Shown here piece by piece: positions 28,119 through 35,920 of a DNA stretch of 64,000 nt. The stretch is from Mesorhizobium sp. Pch-S (GTDB taxonomy: Bacteria > Pseudomonadota > Alphaproteobacteria > Rhizobiales > Rhizobiaceae), in contig NZ_CP029562.1 of the NCBI RefSeq assembly GCF_004136315.1, positions 806,001 through 870,000 on the forward strand, in the 5' to 3' direction. How positions within the stretch are numbered: the stretch's first letter is position 1; each line of letters begins with the position of its first letter. The notes under the pieces are model-generated. The model made no database searches. It had not been told where the DNA came from and worked only from the letters and a program-made list of their open reading frames with translations. The position numbers were made by a program, and so were the translations under genes.

Positions 28119-28505
28119 TTACGCCGTTTCCTGGATAACCAGCGTGAGCGTACCGGTTTCATCTATCGTTGCCGCCACCACCTGGGTTGCGTCCAGGCCA
28201 CTCTGGGCCAGCATCATCACCGCCATCGGTGAAGCCTGGATCGATGTCTGTAGTTCGCGCAACTCAGCCACGCTGGTCTCGTTCAGCTTGGTTTCCACCT
28301 GCGCCTTGTCCGGCGGCGGCAGTTCCTCGACCCTGACGATGTTGATCGCCGTGACTTCCTGATCGGGCGACAATCCGGGCATTGGCACCGATTGCTGCGG
28401 CGAGTGATCCGGCGCAATTTCGGGTAGTTTCTGGTCTGGTTGCGCCAGTGCAGGTGCAGAGGCGGCCATCACCGAAAGGGCCGTAACGAGCGTCAAGATA
28501 CGCAT
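28119..28505 (-). CDS. Secreted protein of unknown function, 128 residues
   Basis: It has a clear Sec signal peptide (MRILTLVTALSVMAASAPALA, cleavage after ALA), then a Pro-rich stretch and a C-terminal domain with the segment ELRELQTSIQASPMAVMMLAQSGL and an ending that alternates Thr and hydrophobic residues (beta strands). I do not recognise the family. An EcfG-type promoter lies directly upstream (28530-28554), so it is probably made under general stress in the periplasm. The stop is 1 base from the livG stop on the other strand. Confidence 0.75.
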   Translation of the reverse strand: MRILTLVTALSVMAASAPALAQPDQKLPEIAPDHSPQQSVPMPGLSPDQEVTAINIVRVEELPPPDKAQVETKLNETSVAELRELQTSIQASPMAVMMLAQSGLDATQVVAATIDETGTLTLVIQETA

Positions 28506-28529
28506 CGGTTTCTCCTTTCATGACAGCAG

Positions 28530-28554
28530 AACCCGGTCACCGGCGATGGGTTCC
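28530..28554 (-). promoter_or_regulatory. EcfG-type stress promoter for the secreted protein
   Basis: On the minus strand GGAAC (28550-28554) is followed after 16 bases by GGTT (28530-28533). The rhizobial general-stress consensus is GGAAC-N16/17-CGTT, so one base differs. The -10 box ends 25 bases before the ATG at 28505, a normal leader length. Confidence 0.6.
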
Positions 28555-28567
28555 GAATTTTGACCTG

Positions 28568-29632
28568 CTAGGCCTGCGTCTCCACCAGAAGCAGCCACGC
28601 CAACGTCCGGGCTTCATCGCGGTCGAGAAAATCCTTCCGCCTGAGCCGCCCCGCCGTTTTCAGTTCTTTCGACAACTCTCCGCTTTCCCATGACGCGATG
28701 ATCCGGGGATGGATATAGCCGCTGCGACAGACCGCGCGTGTGTTGCCAAGTCTTGCGGCCACCTTGTCGATGACGTGGTTGCGAAGCTCTGCTACTCCCT
28801 TCCCGGTTTCGGGCAAGGGTGTCTGCGCGAACAGGGACAGGGCCTGCACCGTGGCGCCCCAGGTCCTGAAATGCTTCGAACTGAAACCGCAGATGTCGCC
28901 GATATAGGCGTTGACGGCATGCGATGTCACCGCCGAGCGGTCGCCGTTCTCGTCCAGATATTGGAACAGGGTCTGGCCCGGCAGATCCTGCGTGTGGCGA
29001 ACGATGCCTGCGATACGCCGGTCAGTCAGTTTCAGCTTCCATTCTTTGCCGGACTTGCCCTTGAAGACAAAGCGTAGGGTCGAGCCGGCGATGTCGACAT
29101 GTCTGTCCCGCAGCGTCGTCAGGCCGAAACTGCCATTCTCCCGCGCATAGGCCGGATTGCCGATCCTGATCAGGGTGTTGTCGAGCAGCCAGACGACCAC
29201 GGCCAATACGCGCTCGCGCGGCAGGCCATGCCGGCGCAGGTCACGATCGACCTGCTGACGCATCGAAGGAAGCGCCCGGGCAAACGGGATCAGGCTCGAA
29301 AATTTTGCTTCGTCGCGCATCTGGAGCCAGTCCGAATGATAGAGATACTGGCCACGGCCGCGGGCGTCCCGGCCGGTTGCCTGGATATGTCCCTTGTCGT
29401 CGCGACAGATCCACACCTTGGTCCAGGCTGGCGGTATCGCGAGCGAACGGATACGCGCCAGGTCGGATTGGCTGCCGACCTTGTGGCCTCTAGCATCCTC
29501 GTAGCGAAATCCACGCCCTGCCCGGCGCCGATGGATGCCGGGCTCGCCATCCGCTACATAGCGCAGCGAAATTGCATGCGCCGCTTCGGCACCATCCCGC
29601 AAGATTTCCCGTGTCGTCTCCGGATTGTCCAA
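28568..29632 (-). CDS. DNA topoisomerase IB, bacterial poxvirus-like type
   Basis: A 354-residue type IB topoisomerase. It relaxes supercoils through a 3'-phosphotyrosine link. The N-terminal clamp has RRAGRGFRYED and IPPAWTKVWIC; the catalytic domain has the active-site Arg in LRDRHVDIAG, Lys in FKGKSGKEW, the His-containing HFRTWGATV and the nucleophile Tyr306 in CRSGYIHP. All are present. The gene is monocistronic with its own stress-type promoter at 29654. Such enzymes are accessory in bacteria and are often stress or repair linked. Confidence 0.93.
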   Translation of the reverse strand: MDNPETTREILRDGAEAAHAISLRYVADGEPGIHRRRAGRGFRYEDARGHKVGSQSDLARIRSLAIPPAWTKVWICRDDKGHIQATGRDARGRGQYLYHSDWLQMRDEAKFSSLIPFARALPSMRQQVDRDLRRHGLPRERVLAVVVWLLDNTLIRIGNPAYARENGSFGLTTLRDRHVDIAGSTLRFVFKGKSGKEWKLKLTDRRIAGIVRHTQDLPGQTLFQYLDENGDRSAVTSHAVNAYIGDICGFSSKHFRTWGATVQALSLFAQTPLPETGKGVAELRNHVIDKVAARLGNTRAVCRSGYIHPRIIASWESGELSKELKTAGRLRRKDFLDRDEARTLAWLLLVETQA

Positions 29633-29653
29633 GCAGGTTCCCTCCTCGGCAGC

Positions 29654-29678
29654 AACCCGTTTGTCGGGCAGCGGTTCC
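29654..29678 (-). promoter_or_regulatory. EcfG-type stress promoter for topoisomerase IB
   Basis: GGAAC (29674-29678, minus strand), 16 bases, then GGTT (29654-29657), differing from the CGTT consensus at its first base as in the promoter at 28530. The distance from the -10 box to the ATG at 29632 is 21 bases. The rest of the interval up to 29840 shows no gene. Confidence 0.55.
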
Positions 29679-29840
29679 CGTTTTCAGGTTTTGGAACTGA
29701 CGGCGCTGCTGAATGACAACGATCCGCAATGGTTCACCCATCGCGGACCGGCCCTCGGTGCGCTGATATCCGTGCCTGCTACTTATTACTTGTCACTTTC
29801 CTCGCCCCTGTTTTCATCACCAGACAGCGCATGATGCTCG

Positions 29841-30017
29841 CTAAGGTTGGCTGCGTGTGACCGTCGGGGTCGATCCGGCATCCGAGCTCGTACGCCCATA
29901 AATCTCCGCGGCACCCCATGCGATCAGCGCGAGAAGCAGACTGATCACCAGGATCCACAACACATGGATTCCCTTGCGCCCTTGCTTGGCCTTTTCTTCC
30001 GGAATCTTCTCGGACAT
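29841..30017 (-). CDS. Small single-pass membrane protein, 58 residues
   Basis: A 58-residue protein: a charged N-terminus (MSEKIPEEKAKQGRKG), one transmembrane helix (HVLWILVISLLLALIAWGAAEIY) and a polar tail rich in Ser/Thr. It lies 17 bases after the DUF3309 stop and shares its direction, so it is probably the second gene of a two-gene stress transcript from the EcfG promoter at 30258. The family is not recognised; a periplasmic-facing tail is likely. Confidence 0.65.
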   Translation of the reverse strand: MSEKIPEEKAKQGRKGIHVLWILVISLLLALIAWGAAEIYGRTSSDAGSTPTVTRSQP

Positions 30018-30034
30018 AGCGCCGGTCCTTCGCG

Positions 30035-30199
30035 TCAAACGCGTCCCAGCAGCACCAGGATGACAATGATGATCAGCAGCAGAGACAGTCCGCCGCCGCC
30101 ATAATAACCGGTGCCATAAAACGGCCCGCCGCCAAAACCACTGAAACCACCGAGCAGGAGAAGAATGAGGATGATGATCAGGATTGTGCCGAGGCTCAT
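30035..30199 (-). CDS. DUF3309 small hydrophobic protein, 54 residues
   Basis: The 54-residue product begins MSLGTILIIILILLLLGGFS, has a central Gly/Tyr-rich turn (GGGPFYGTGYYGGGG) and ends in a second hydrophobic helix closing with LLGRV. This helix-turn-helix plan with the LGTIL start is that of DUF3309 proteins, common in alphaproteobacterial stress regulons. AGGAGA lies shortly before the ATG. The function of the family is unknown; a membrane or envelope role is likely. Confidence 0.82.
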   Translation of the reverse strand: MSLGTILIIILILLLLGGFSGFGGGPFYGTGYYGGGGLSLLLIIIVILVLLGRV

Positions 30200-30257
30200 G
30201 GTGCTCTCCTTCCGAAATTCTTGAATCGAACCCGGACTTCCGGGCCGACCAAATTCG

Positions 30258-30283
30258 AACGCTCCCGAAGGTGAGCTCGTTCC
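30258..30283 (-). promoter_or_regulatory. EcfG-type stress promoter for DUF3309
   Basis: On the minus strand GGAAC (30279-30283), a 17-base spacer and CGTT (30258-30261) match the general-stress consensus exactly. The -10 box is 58 bases before the DUF3309 ATG. It overlaps the gap just after the end of the iron permease family gene (30286). Confidence 0.68.
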
Positions 30284-30285
30284 AA

Positions 30286-30714
<429 letters not shown>

Positions 30715-30742
30715 CTCGTTTCCTCCTCGCCATCGGTGCGAC

Positions 30743-30767
30743 AACGGGGCGAGGATCGTCCCGTTCC
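30743..30767 (-). promoter_or_regulatory. EcfG-type stress promoter for the iron permease family gene
   Basis: GGAAC (30763-30767, minus strand), 16 bases, CGTT (30743-30746): an exact consensus match, 28 bases before the ATG at 30714 and just ahead of the AGGAGG ribosome-binding site. Confidence 0.7.
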
Positions 30768-30875
30768 GAGAAACTGCCGGTGGCCGGGGCGACTTTCATC
30801 GGAACGTTTTCGTCGCCCACCCATTGGGCTTGCATCACCTGATCGGCGTGGGGCGTCGAACTGCGGGAGACCACC

Positions 30876-31313
30876 ATGAGAGTACGAGACTGCATGACCA
30901 AGGACGTACGCATCGCCATGCCGGACGCAACCCTGCGTGACGTCGCGCAAGCCATGGCCACCCTCGACGCAGGCCTGCTACCTGTGGCCGACGGCGATCA
31001 GCTGATCGGCATGGTCACCGATCGAGATATCGCGGTGCGCGGTGTTGCCTTGGGCAAGGGGCCGGAAACACCGGTCCGCGAAGTGATGACGTCGGATGTC
31101 AAATATTGCTTCGACGACGAGGAAGTCAGCGCCGTCCTGCAGAACATGGGCGACATCCAGGTGCGTCGCCTGCCGGTGCTCAACCGCGACAAACGGCTGG
31201 TGGGCATCGTCTCCCTGGGCGATCTCGCCACGAATGGCGAGGCCATGCATGCCGGCGAAGCGCTCGGCGGCATCTCGCAGCGTGGCGGAGAGCATTCGCA
31301 AACCACTCACTAG
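30876..31313 (+). CDS. Tandem CBS-domain protein
   Basis: A 145-residue protein made of two CBS domains: MRVRDCMTKDVRIAMPDATLRDVAQAM through LIGMVTDRDIAVRGVA, then PVREVMTSDVKYCFDDEEVSAVLQNM through LVGIVSLGDLA. CBS pairs bind adenine nucleotides and act as energy or redox sensors. There is no attached enzymatic domain, so it probably regulates another protein. GGGAG lies before the ATG. It is divergent from the permease gene within the stress island, but I find no CGTT at the right distance from the nearby GGAAC on its own strand. Confidence 0.9.
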   Translation: MRVRDCMTKDVRIAMPDATLRDVAQAMATLDAGLLPVADGDQLIGMVTDRDIAVRGVALGKGPETPVREVMTSDVKYCFDDEEVSAVLQNMGDIQVRRLPVLNRDKRLVGIVSLGDLATNGEAMHAGEALGGISQRGGEHSQTTH

Positions 31314-31402
31314 CAAAGACAGCCGAAGTCGCCCGATTGTGGGCGGCTTCGGCCCAACCGTGTAATCCTTACGCTATCCTGCCGGCTCCGGGCTCAATCG
31401 GC

Positions 31403-32272
31403 TCACCTCAGCTTCAAAGCGACTTCTGCCTTGCGAAAATCCTTCCAGGGATCGGTCATGCCGAATCGGTTCGCAGCGTTGTTCACGGTGAAATGTGCCG
31501 GACCGATCGAAGGACCGAGCTCGTCCCAGTCGAGCGGCATGGAGACGGGTGCGCCGGCGCGTGCCCGGCTGGCGTATGGCGCGATCGCCGTCGCGCCACG
31601 CTGATTGCGCAGATAGTCGATGAGGATATGGCCGACGCGCTTCGACTTGGTGATGGTCGCGACATATCGATCAGGACTGTCCGAAGCCATGTCATCCGCA
31701 ATTGCCTTGGTGAATTCCTTCACCTCGTTCCAGCCGGTGACCGGCTTGAGTGGCGCTACGACATGGATGCCCTTGCCGCCGGTGGTCTTGACGAAGGTTT
31801 GGAGGCCGGCTTTTTCCAGGCGGGTTCGAACCTCCAGCGCGCCATCGATCAGGTCCTGCCATGTGATGCCCTCTCCCGGATCGAGATCCATGACGATCTG
31901 GTCCGGATGTTCGAGATCGGCCAGGGCAGCCTGCCAGGGGTGGATCTCGAGCGCCGCACCCTGGACGAGCCCGATCACGCCATCGAAGCTGTCGATCGCA
32001 AGGATGGGCTCCTCGGAATTGTCGTTGGGGTCCTGCACGGTGAGGACCTCCCTGGCATGGCCTCGCCACGCATGTTTCTGGAAGAAGCACTGGCCTGCGG
32101 TCCCTTCCGGGCAACGCAGCAGGGCCAGCGGCCGGTTGGTCACAAATGGCGCCATGCGCGGCCATGCCTTGGCATAGTAGTCCGCGAGGTCGGCCTTGGT
32201 GACACCGGCATCCGCCCAATAGACGCGGTCGGGATGGGTAAGTTGAACAGCGGATCTGTCGGCTGATGTCAT
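31403..32272 (-). CDS. LigD-type polymerase/primase domain protein (stand-alone)
   Basis: A 289-residue archaeo-eukaryotic primase-like domain of the NHEJ LigD family. It starts LTHPDRVYWADAGVTKADLADYY. The catalytic metal motif is MDLDPGEG, followed by KTTGGKGIHVVAPL and the Ser/Arg-rich HILIDYLRNQRGATAIAPYA block. It fills gaps and adds nucleotides at broken ends, normally recruited by Ku. No ligase or nuclease domain is attached and no ku gene is in the window. ATG 32272 is preferred; the frame extending to 32434 has no family sequence. Confidence 0.9.
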   Translation of the reverse strand: MTSADRSAVQLTHPDRVYWADAGVTKADLADYYAKAWPRMAPFVTNRPLALLRCPEGTAGQCFFQKHAWRGHAREVLTVQDPNDNSEEPILAIDSFDGVIGLVQGAALEIHPWQAALADLEHPDQIVMDLDPGEGITWQDLIDGALEVRTRLEKAGLQTFVKTTGGKGIHVVAPLKPVTGWNEVKEFTKAIADDMASDSPDRYVATITKSKRVGHILIDYLRNQRGATAIAPYASRARAGAPVSMPLDWDELGPSIGPAHFTVNNAANRFGMTDPWKDFRKAEVALKLR

Positions 32273-32367
32273 GACTGCTCCCACATGATCGTGGCCATTG
32301 TCCAATGGTAACGCAGGCCACGACCGACAGCATGACGCACGGCCCGTCGGCGGTCCAGCCGTAGCCG

Positions 32368-32895
32368 CTACCTGTTCAGCTCCTTGGCCATGTCGAGATG
32401 GCGCTGCAATGTCGGCAGCGTGCTTGCGGCCCATGTCCGGATCGCGGTCTGCTCGCCCTTCTCGCCATAACGCTGGAACAGGTCGACGGCATCCGCATGC
32501 GCCTTGACCTGATCGGAGTGGTAGCGACCGCTGAACTCCGGTCCTTGCAGTTCCTGAAGCTTGGCCAATGTCGCCTTCTGGTCTTCCGTCATCTCGGTCG
32601 GGATGGCGACGGTGACCGCCTGCTGCTCCAGCAGCTGTTTCAACTCGCCGGCGAGCCGCTCATGATCGCGCACCATCCCTTCGGCAAAGGCCTTGGTCGC
32701 CGGATCGCCCCGCTCGACTGCAAGCCTGCTCGCCGCAATTTCAAAGAGACCGCTTGTCGCGGTTTTCGTCACGAAATCAGCCGTGGAAGGGGCAACGCCG
32801 AGCAGCGTGTTCACGCCGGTCTTTTCCGTGACGGACTGAGCCAGCACGGGCGTGGTCGCCAAGGCAATGGCAGCAGCGAGAACAAATGGCTTCAT
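32368..32895 (-). CDS. DUF4142 periplasmic protein
   Basis: A 175-residue protein with signal peptide MKPFVLAAAIALATTPVLA and an all-helical ferritin-like DUF4142 domain (TKTATSGLFEIAASRLAVERGDPATKAFAEGMVRDHERLAGEL). The conserved segment VRDHERLAGELKQL and the late SDQVKAHADAVDLFQRYGEKG repeat are typical. Its function is unknown, but rhizobial members are classic general-stress genes. A perfect EcfG promoter (32922-32946) precedes it. Confidence 0.88.
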   Translation of the reverse strand: MKPFVLAAAIALATTPVLAQSVTEKTGVNTLLGVAPSTADFVTKTATSGLFEIAASRLAVERGDPATKAFAEGMVRDHERLAGELKQLLEQQAVTVAIPTEMTEDQKATLAKLQELQGPEFSGRYHSDQVKAHADAVDLFQRYGEKGEQTAIRTWAASTLPTLQRHLDMAKELNR

Positions 32896-32921
32896 CGGTT
32901 TTCTCCTATGTCGGAAATCCG

Positions 32922-32946
32922 AACGGAAGCACGCTTCGATCGTTCC
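32922..32946 (-). promoter_or_regulatory. EcfG-type stress promoter for DUF4142
   Basis: GGAAC (32942-32946, minus strand), 16 bases, CGTT (32922-32925): an exact match to the consensus, 26 bases before the ATG. The remaining divergent interval to 33171 holds an AGTGTTT/AAACACT dyad (33024-33044), possibly an operator or transcript hairpin for the DUF982 gene. Confidence 0.72.
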
Positions 32947-33171
32947 ATAAAACACCGGATGGAAGTTGAATGGGAACGGAAAACCCCGATCTTCGAGTTT
33001 CTCCGGCTGCACCCTTCAAACAAAGTGTTTGAGAGCGAAACACTCTGTGTTGGAACGGGCTTCCATCAAAAGACTTATCCACCCCGATGCGGATTTTCAC
33101 TGAGGATCAACGATCGCCTGCATGGAAGCAATCTTTTGATCCATGCGCAAAACGAGAGGAGATCACGACAC

Positions 33172-33471
33172 ATGGCTTGTTTTACACCAGTAACCTTCAA
33201 GACTTCTTGTGGTAGCAAATTCATGATCCGCAACATCAGGGACATGTCTGACGCCATGCGGCGTTCCTGGCCCGACAAGGATTGCGAGAGCTATCTGCGG
33301 GCCGTCGAGTTGATCAAGCGCTCGCAGGATGGCGAATGCAGCCCTCGTGCTGCCTTTGGTGCCTTCATGGAAGCGGCCAGCAAGCAGGACCGGATCGTCC
33401 GCAATCGTCACCGTTTTCCCAAGGAAGTCGCCAGCACGCTCGCTGACATCACGAAATTCGTGGCATCATAG
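33172..33471 (+). CDS. DUF982 protein
   Basis: A 99-residue protein with the DUF982 pattern: an I-R-N-I-R-D-M opening to the domain, W-P-D-K (RRSWPDKDCESYLRAVELI) and a C-terminal helix (AAFGAFMEAASKQDRIV). DUF982 genes are abundant in rhizobia and have no known function. AGGAG lies 11 bases before the ATG. It is divergent from the DUF4142 gene. Confidence 0.8.
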   Translation: MACFTPVTFKTSCGSKFMIRNIRDMSDAMRRSWPDKDCESYLRAVELIKRSQDGECSPRAAFGAFMEAASKQDRIVRNRHRFPKEVASTLADITKFVAS

Positions 33472-33494
33472 GACGCAGCCACCATCGCCGGCCG

Positions 33495-34406
33495 TCATCT
33501 TCCATGGCAGCCATTGCAATCGTCGATCGGTCCGAATTTCCTGCCCACCTGCTTGTCCCTGCGATGGCAATCCGAGCAAAAAGCGTGGAACATGCCGTCG
33601 ATGCGAGTGGTCTCGGACACAGAGATACGCTTGTGGCAGGTCAGGCAGTTCTCGCTGCCGGTCCGGTCGACGAAATTGTGATGGCAACCTGCACATGCCA
33701 GTCCGGTGTGGTCGGTATGCAGGAATCGGGCATGGTCGATCGGCGCCTGTCGCAGGCTGGCCAGCCGGGTCTCGGCCATCGACCCCATCGCCAGCCATGC
33801 AATTGCGCCAACGAACAGCCCCAGCGTGATCGCCAGGCGCAAGATATGCCGCTCGCGCAGCAGGCCTTCGACGAGCAGAAATGCGAGCCCTGCGAGCAAG
33901 GCCGCGGCAGCCAGCATGACCATTCCGGAAATCAACGCGATGTGGATAGCGGCAGCGGCCATGAGCAGGTAGCCGGCGGTGCGGTGCACCGACAGGCTGG
34001 CAAAGGGACCGAGCCGTCGGCGTATCACTCGGGACCGCTGCACGAGCAGCACAACGAGAAAGGCCAGCAGAGCTACGATGCCGGCGACGATCTCGATCGG
34101 GACCGCCGACGACAGCCAGCGCCAGAAGACGGGCTGGAAAGCCGTGGTCATGGTGACATGACCGACGAGCGCAGCCAGTGCGGCCCAGCCGAAAATCCGG
34201 TGCAGGGGGCGTCGGCCCGGAGTCGGCCGCAGGAAGAGCGTGCTGGCCGTCAGCATCAGGGCAGCGGCACCGAACAGCCGTGCGGCCCACCATCCTGCAT
34301 CGGTCGGTTGCCACAAAAGCACGACAAGGCCGAGCGTCAGCGACACCAGCCCTGCCCGGCCGGCATGGCTGGCCAGCATCTGCAGCCACCTCGCGCGCAG
34401 GCTCAT
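33495..34406 (-). CDS. Membrane b-type / tetraheme c-type fused cytochrome
   Basis: A 303-residue protein in two parts. Residues 1-205 form about six transmembrane helices containing two H-x13-H pairs (His69/His83 and His141/His155), the spacing of bis-His haem b sites in ferric-reductase-like domains. Residues 206-303 are a soluble domain with four CxxCH haem c motifs (starting at Cys238, 254, 277 and 297) like a class III cytochrome. Six haems could move electrons through or along the membrane. The partner is unknown. It is divergent from the AraC gene of the amine dehydrogenase region. Confidence 0.82.
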   Translation of the reverse strand: MSLRARWLQMLASHAGRAGLVSLTLGLVVLLWQPTDAGWWAARLFGAAALMLTASTLFLRPTPGRRPLHRIFGWAALAALVGHVTMTTAFQPVFWRWLSSAVPIEIVAGIVALLAFLVVLLVQRSRVIRRRLGPFASLSVHRTAGYLLMAAAAIHIALISGMVMLAAAALLAGLAFLLVEGLLRERHILRLAITLGLFVGAIAWLAMGSMAETRLASLRQAPIDHARFLHTDHTGLACAGCHHNFVDRTGSENCLTCHKRISVSETTRIDGMFHAFCSDCHRRDKQVGRKFGPIDDCNGCHGR

Positions 34407-34568
34407 ACCACAACAGTCCCCGGCGAACCGTCGTCAGGCTAGTGCCTTGGCCGCCAAAGGGCATGTTCGACTTCAAGGCAATTGACAGGCCCCTGCCGCG
34501 ATCCAACAATTCCCGCAGAAATCCCACCAGGGCATGAGAGGGATGCTCCTGGCGAAAACGACGAGTTG

Positions 34569-34597
34569 GAGCGTTTCCGCGAAAAACGGAAACGCTC
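34569..34597. repeat. Dispersed palindromic repeat upstream of the araC-type gene
   Basis: GAGCGTTTCCG (34569-34579) and CGGAAACGCTC (34587-34597) form a perfect 11-bp stem around GCGAAAA-type loop sequence. It is the single-module form of the repeat family seen at 1821 and 22595. It ends 14 bases before the ATG of the AraC regulator and overlaps the ribosome-binding region. Confidence 0.7.
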
Positions 34598-34611
34598 TGG
34601 AGAGGTTCGGG

Positions 34612-35631
34612 ATGCAGGCAAGCGGAACGATCGCGCCGCAGGCGACGACACTGCTGCTCGACGCACTGGCCAGCAAGGGTCAGGAGCCGGAGAGCATCCT
34701 GGCGCGGCTCGGGCTTACACGCTCGAGTATAGCGGAAAGCAGCGACAGCACGCCGCTGGCGATCTTCACCACCATCCTGGAAGCCGCGGCGCGCGAGAAA
34801 GGCGACATCACCTTCGGCCTGAAGCTCGGCCGCAGCTACAACCTGCCGGCGCTGGGCTCCATCGCCACCGTCTTCTTCACCGCGCCGACACTCGGCTGGG
34901 CATTTTCCAAATTCACCAGCTACTTCTCCAGCCTGCAGAGCAACACCGAGGCGCGGCTGGACGTCTCGGGTGACCTCGCCAGGCTGAGCTATTCGATCTC
35001 CGATCCAACCGTGCGGCTTCGCCACCAGGATGCCGACTTCACCGTCGCGCTCGAGCACAAGATGCTGACCGACATCATCGGGCCACGGCGCGCCATCTCG
35101 CATGTCGACCTGGAGCATGACTGCGCAAGGGATGTCGATGCCTATCGCAGCTATTTCGGCTGCGCGGTGCAGAGCGGACGACCCCGCAATGCCATCTATT
35201 TCCCCGCCGCCTATCTCGAGCACAGCGTTCCCGGTGCTGATCCCGTGGCCAACGCGAAGGCTGAGGGAGAGCTTCAGGAAAAGCGCTCCACGCTGCAGCA
35301 GGAGGTCGACCTGGTCACCGCCCTGCAGGCGTGGATGAGCGCCGCGATTGCGCGTGCCTTCGACGCGGATGTCGAACATGCCGCCGCCGATTTCGGCGTC
35401 TCGCTGCGCACCTTCCAGCGGCGCCTGGCCGAATGCGGCGTGAACTTCCTCGATATCCGTAACAAGGTGCGCGTGCAGATCGCCAAATGCATGCTGGTGG
35501 CCACCGACATCCCGTTGACGACGATTGCACTGCAGCTCGGCTACAGCGAGCCCAGTGCTTTCTCGCGCAATTTCAGAAGCCAGGTCGGCGAGACGCCTGC
35601 CGACTACCGCACCCGGGAAAGGCATATCTGA
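34612..35631 (+). CDS. AraC-family transcriptional regulator
   Basis: A 339-residue regulator. The N-terminal arabinose-binding-type domain (about residues 10-195) includes ILARLGLTRSSI and FGLKLGRSYNLPALGSI. The C-terminal double helix-turn-helix covers AAADFGVSLRTFQRRLAECGVNFLDIRNKVRVQIAKCML and then DIPLTTIALQLGYSEPSAFSRNFRSQVGETPADYR. It resembles OruR/ArgR-type activators of catabolic genes. It stands 289 bases before and in the same direction as the aromatic amine dehydrogenase operon, so it is the likely activator (inference). Confidence 0.9.
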   Translation: MQASGTIAPQATTLLLDALASKGQEPESILARLGLTRSSIAESSDSTPLAIFTTILEAAAREKGDITFGLKLGRSYNLPALGSIATVFFTAPTLGWAFSKFTSYFSSLQSNTEARLDVSGDLARLSYSISDPTVRLRHQDADFTVALEHKMLTDIIGPRRAISHVDLEHDCARDVDAYRSYFGCAVQSGRPRNAIYFPAAYLEHSVPGADPVANAKAEGELQEKRSTLQQEVDLVTALQAWMSAAIARAFDADVEHAAADFGVSLRTFQRRLAECGVNFLDIRNKVRVQIAKCMLVATDIPLTTIALQLGYSEPSAFSRNFRSQVGETPADYRTRERHI

Positions 35632-35920
35632 TCGCAGGGCGGCCGATCGCCTGCATTTTGGCGCATTCTGTCAAGCGGGTCGCCGAATTGGCGATGCAAA
35701 GTCCCAGTCGAGAGCCTGTAGCTGCCCAGGGAGGAGCGGAGAGGGGCTGCGGAGGGGGACGCCGGACGAGCAGAAGCACGACGGCAGACCTTGTCGACAT
35801 CATCCGTGGCCGCGATCCTTTCTGCCACCTCCAGTTTAGCACGCATCCCTGTCGGTACGGCATGGTTGCAGCACATCGATGGGCCGGCGCGGAAGGAACG
35901 AGCAAAGGGGAGGACCACCA

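Noticed and set aside
30801..30822. GGAAC upstream of the CBS-domain gene as a further EcfG promoter
   Set aside because: At 16 or 17 bases downstream the sequence is CATT or ATTG, without the essential GTT.
33052..33077. GGAAC upstream of the DUF982 gene as an EcfG promoter
   Set aside because: No GTT occurs at 16-17 bases; the same holds for the other GGAAC near 32973.
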